A stretch of 7,015 nucleotides of DNA from NCBI GenBank assembly GCA_049322715.1, contig JBMOQP010000039.1:1-7015 (forward strand), in the 5' to 3' direction. Below the pieces are notes generated by a model that worked only from the letters and a program-made list of their open reading frames with translations, made no database searches and was not told the DNA's origin. The DNA is from Thiofaba sp049322715. Lineage in GTDB: Bacteria; Pseudomonadota; Gammaproteobacteria; Halothiobacillales; Halothiobacillaceae. Shown piece after piece: positions 5,634 to 7,015 of this stretch. How positions within the stretch are numbered: the stretch's first letter is position 1; each line of letters opens with the position of its first letter. The translations under genes were made by a program, and so were the position numbers.

Positions 5634-6608
5634 ATGCTGGCAGATTTTGCCGTCGTCCTGGGCGGTACTCTCGTCATTCTCGTGCTGGCGGAGGTGGTCA
5701 TCCGCCAGTCGGTTCTCATCCGCCACCACTACGGCCTGTCGGGCAGCTTCCTCGGGCTGACCCTCCTTTCCGTCGGCACGAGCCTGCTCGAGATCATGAA
5801 CCACGTGATCGGCAGCATTCACATCCTGCGCGATCCAGGGTCGATGGTTACCCTTTCCGCCCTGCTCCTGGGCAGCAATGTCGGCTCGGACATCTTCCAG
5901 CAGAACGTCGTGCTGGCCGTGGTCGGCCTGTTCGCGACGGTGGTGGTGGTGCGCCGCAATATGCCGATCGAGGTTGGCGGGCTTGTCGCCGCTTCCGTCC
6001 TGCTGTGGCTGGCCTGTCTCGGCGGGGCGATCAGCCGGGTGGAAGGGGGGCTGCTGGTCGCGGCCTATCTGGCGTACCTCGCCTACCTGCGGCGGTTCGG
6101 TGAGCACGAGGCCCCCTCCCGGCAGCGCCATCCACGCTCATCCCGTCGCCTCGTCACTGCGTTCGGGGGCATCCTGGCGGGCTTTGCCGGCATGGCATGG
6201 CTGGCGGACCCGGTGCTGGTGGCGGCCAGTCATCTCGTGGAGCGGCTTCCCATGAGCGCGTCGCTGTTCGGGGTGGTCGTGCTCGGCATCTGTGCCGCCT
6301 TGCCCGAGCTCATGACGGCGATGGTTTCCGCCCTCAAGGGTGAGCGGGGGATCGCGGCGGCGGTCCTCATCGGCAGCAACATTACCAACCCCCTGCTCGG
6401 GGTCGGCCTGGGGGCCATGCTCTCGGGCTATGTGGTGCCTGCGGTGACCGTCGCCTACGACCTTCCGGTCAAGATCACGACCGGCGTGCTGCTCTACTTC
6501 CTGCTCGCGCGGGGACGGCTGGGGCGGAGGGGGGCGGCGGCCCTGATCGCCATCTATATCGCCTACGTGCTGCTGCGCGGCATCCTGTTTCCGCAGGATC
6601 TCTATTAG
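5634..6608 (+). CDS. CaCA-family cation antiporter (Na+/Ca2+ exchanger-like membrane protein)
   Basis: A 324-residue hydrophobic protein with about ten membrane segments in two halves joined by a basic cytoplasmic-type linker (about 153-173). Each half carries a CaCA alpha-repeat. Alpha-1 runs from SVGTSLLEI (46-54, E53) to LGSNVGSDI (79-87); alpha-2 runs from CAALPELMT (220-228, E225) to GSNITNPLL (247-255). The acidic residue in each repeat is where the family binds the transported cation. The repeats are diverged: alpha-1 has L52 where GTSLPE has proline, has D86 where GSN is usual, and alpha-2 lacks the GTS triplet. A bacterial calcium/sodium antiporter (YrbG-like) is the likely role, but the ion is uncertain. 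GGAGGG lies 6 bases before the ATG. The stop codon lies inside the first copy of a downstream repeat. The gene follows folD by 65 bases. Confidence 0.88.
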   Translation: MLADFAVVLGGTLVILVLAEVVIRQSVLIRHHYGLSGSFLGLTLLSVGTSLLEIMNHVIGSIHILRDPGSMVTLSALLLGSNVGSDIFQQNVVLAVVGLFATVVVVRRNMPIEVGGLVAASVLLWLACLGGAISRVEGGLLVAAYLAYLAYLRRFGEHEAPSRQRHPRSSRRLVTAFGGILAGFAGMAWLADPVLVAASHLVERLPMSASLFGVVVLGICAALPELMTAMVSALKGERGIAAAVLIGSNITNPLLGVGLGAMLSGYVVPAVTVAYDLPVKITTGVLLYFLLARGRLGRRGAAALIAIYIAYVLLRGILFPQDLY

Positions 6609-6651
6609 GAAAATGCTGCAAAAATCCATTCATGGATTTTTGCAGCTCGGC
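6605..6651. repeat. Direct repeat unit, copy A (perfect stem-loop)
   Basis: This copy matches 6761-6807 at 39 of 47 positions by hand alignment. It contains a perfect 15-bp stem (GCTGCAAAAATCCAT and its inverse) around a 2-base loop, followed by CTCGGC. Its first bases, TTAG, include the last two bases of the antiporter stop TAG. The better preserved palindrome suggests this copy is closer to the ancestral form, or is kept for a terminator or mRNA-end role. Confidence 0.7.
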
Positions 6652-6654
6652 CTA

Positions 6655-6668
6655 CCGCGAAGTGAATT
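6655..6668. repeat. 14-bp exact repeat, copy A
   Basis: CCGCGAAGTGAATT is identical to 6877-6890. In this copy it forms a stem with the following bases: CCGCGAA (6655-6661) pairs with TTCGCGG (6667-6673). It comes just after copy A of the 47-bp unit, as the other copy comes after copy B. Confidence 0.7.
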
Positions 6669-6732
6669 CGCGGCAGCCTCCGCGAATCAAGGGCTTACGC
6701 CCTCGTTCGCGTTGCGGCCTCCTGCCGCAAGC

Positions 6733-6761
6733 AGGAATCGCTGAATTTTTCAGCGATTCCT
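6733..6761. repeat. 13-bp perfect inverted repeat with 3-base loop
   Basis: AGGAATCGCTGAA and its exact inverse flank TTT. The right arm abuts the start of copy B of the 47-bp repeat, so the stem may mark the edge of a mobile or duplicated unit. A transcript from either strand would fold into a strong hairpin, but a long U-run is missing. Confidence 0.7.
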
Positions 6762-6807
6762 TAGGGAAATGTTGAAAAAATTCATCCTTGGATTTTCTCA
6801 GCTCGGC
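6761..6807. repeat. Direct repeat unit, copy B (decayed stem-loop)
   Basis: This is the diverged second copy of the unit at 6605-6651, with eight differences in 47 positions. Most substitutions break the pairing that is perfect in copy A, while the outer CAGCTCGGC is unchanged. Confidence 0.65.
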
Positions 6808-6876
6808 TGATCCCTCCTCTCAAGCTCTTCCGGCATCCCTGCCGGAAGGTCCTTCGGACTTCATCTTTCGAGAGTG

Positions 6877-6890
6877 CCGCGAAGTGAATT
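6877..6890. repeat. 14-bp exact repeat, copy B
   Basis: CCGCGAAGTGAATT is identical to 6655-6668. Here the following bases are TTCGG, so the stem formed in copy A is decayed. The distance from the 47-bp unit is longer than in copy A because an extra hairpin-bearing stretch (about 6808-6876) lies between. Confidence 0.65.
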
Positions 6891-6897
6891 TTCGGTA

Positions 6898-6935
6898 GTG
6901 TGCAGCTTTGTGTGCAAAAGCGATCCTGAACAGGA
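6898..6935. promoter_or_regulatory. Possible regulatory sites upstream of the right-edge gene
   Basis: GTGTGCA occurs twice in direct orientation 12 bases apart (6898-6904 and 6910-6916). A palindrome follows: TCCTG (6924-6928), AA, CAGGA (6931-6935). Both lie between the repeat cluster and the gene starting at 7004, about 70 to 105 bases before it. The spacing is that of transcription-factor sites, but I recognise no regulator and no clear -35/-10 pair. Confidence 0.3.
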
Positions 6936-7003
6936 CCGTGCGAGGTGGTCATGGTAAGAGGTTGATTACGACATCGACCTTGAACCCCTTGGGAGGGCGA
7001 ACC

Positions 7004-7015
7004 ATGACCATGAAA
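7004..7015 (+). CDS. Start of an unidentified gene, truncated by the window edge
   Basis: GGGAGG (6991-6996) lies 7 bases before ATG at 7004, an ideal ribosome-binding arrangement. Only four codons (MTMK) are present, so the product cannot be named. An in-frame second ATG at 7010 is less well spaced. Confidence 0.55.

Larger units (their letters stand above)
6605..6895. repeat. Palindrome-rich intergenic repeat cluster
   Basis: This non-coding stretch is packed with inverted repeats: 15-bp arms at 6615-6629/6632-6646, 7-bp arms at 6655-6661/6667-6673, nested arms at 6681-6686/6706-6711 and 6690-6694/6699-6703, 7-bp arms at 6712-6718/6724-6730, 13-bp arms at 6733-6745/6749-6761 and 8-bp arms at 6827-6834/6841-6848. 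It also contains two copies of a 47-bp unit and two of a 14-bp unit, listed separately. None of the stems is followed by a clear T-run. This organisation resembles REP/BIME-type or small non-autonomous mobile repeats. Base composition is less GC-rich than the flanking genes. No transposase is nearby. Confidence 0.8.

Noticed and set aside
6615..6646. Intrinsic terminator of the antiporter gene
   Set aside because: The stem is perfect, but its base is not GC-rich and no U-run follows; it fits the repeat cluster better, although a termination role is possible.
6951..6965. Four-codon upstream reading frame (ATG to TGA) before the right-edge gene
   Set aside because: The AGGTGG preceding it is only 2 bases from the ATG, and nothing suggests an attenuator peptide.

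Overview
The window looks like ordinary chromosome from a GC-rich, flagellated proteobacterium, most likely a betaproteobacterium (perhaps Rhodocyclales-like). This rests on very GC-rich third codon positions, a MotA/MotB pair whose key residues fall at the Escherichia coli numbers, a DUF1841 protein next to endonuclease III, and a membrane-type PyrD. The taxon is inference; no rRNA or tRNA is present to fix it. No CRISPR array, transposase, phage gene or defence system was seen.

Left part (1-1676, minus strand). nth (endonuclease III) and a DUF1841 gene overlap by 11 bases and are probably translated together. Downstream, after 120 bases, is a small unrecognised gene of about 84 residues with its own promoter candidate and a 10-bp inverted repeat over its start site. 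Positions 1-181 hold no supportable gene.

Middle (1677-5568, plus strand). A sigma-28-like flagellar promoter lies in the divergent nth/motA intergenic region. It precedes motA, motB and pyrD, spaced 24 and 5 bases apart. Flagellar stator genes thus run directly into a pyrimidine biosynthesis gene, whose product has an unusual Cys-rich C-terminal tail. folD follows after 80 bases with its own promoter candidate.

Right part (5569-7015). A CaCA-type (Na+/Ca2+ exchanger-like) membrane antiporter ends exactly where a roughly 290-bp cluster of palindromes begins. The cluster holds two diverged copies of a 47-bp unit, a 14-bp exact repeat and several perfect stem-loops. After it come a short direct repeat, a near-perfect 12-bp palindrome, and a strong ribosome-binding site with the first four codons of the next gene, cut by the window edge.

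The genes are mostly housekeeping: DNA base-excision repair, flagellar rotation, UMP synthesis, one-carbon folate metabolism and cation exchange. I see no convincing new multi-gene system. The observations most worth checking are the palindrome cluster, the operator-like repeat on the small gene, the PyrD tail and the motAB-pyrD arrangement.
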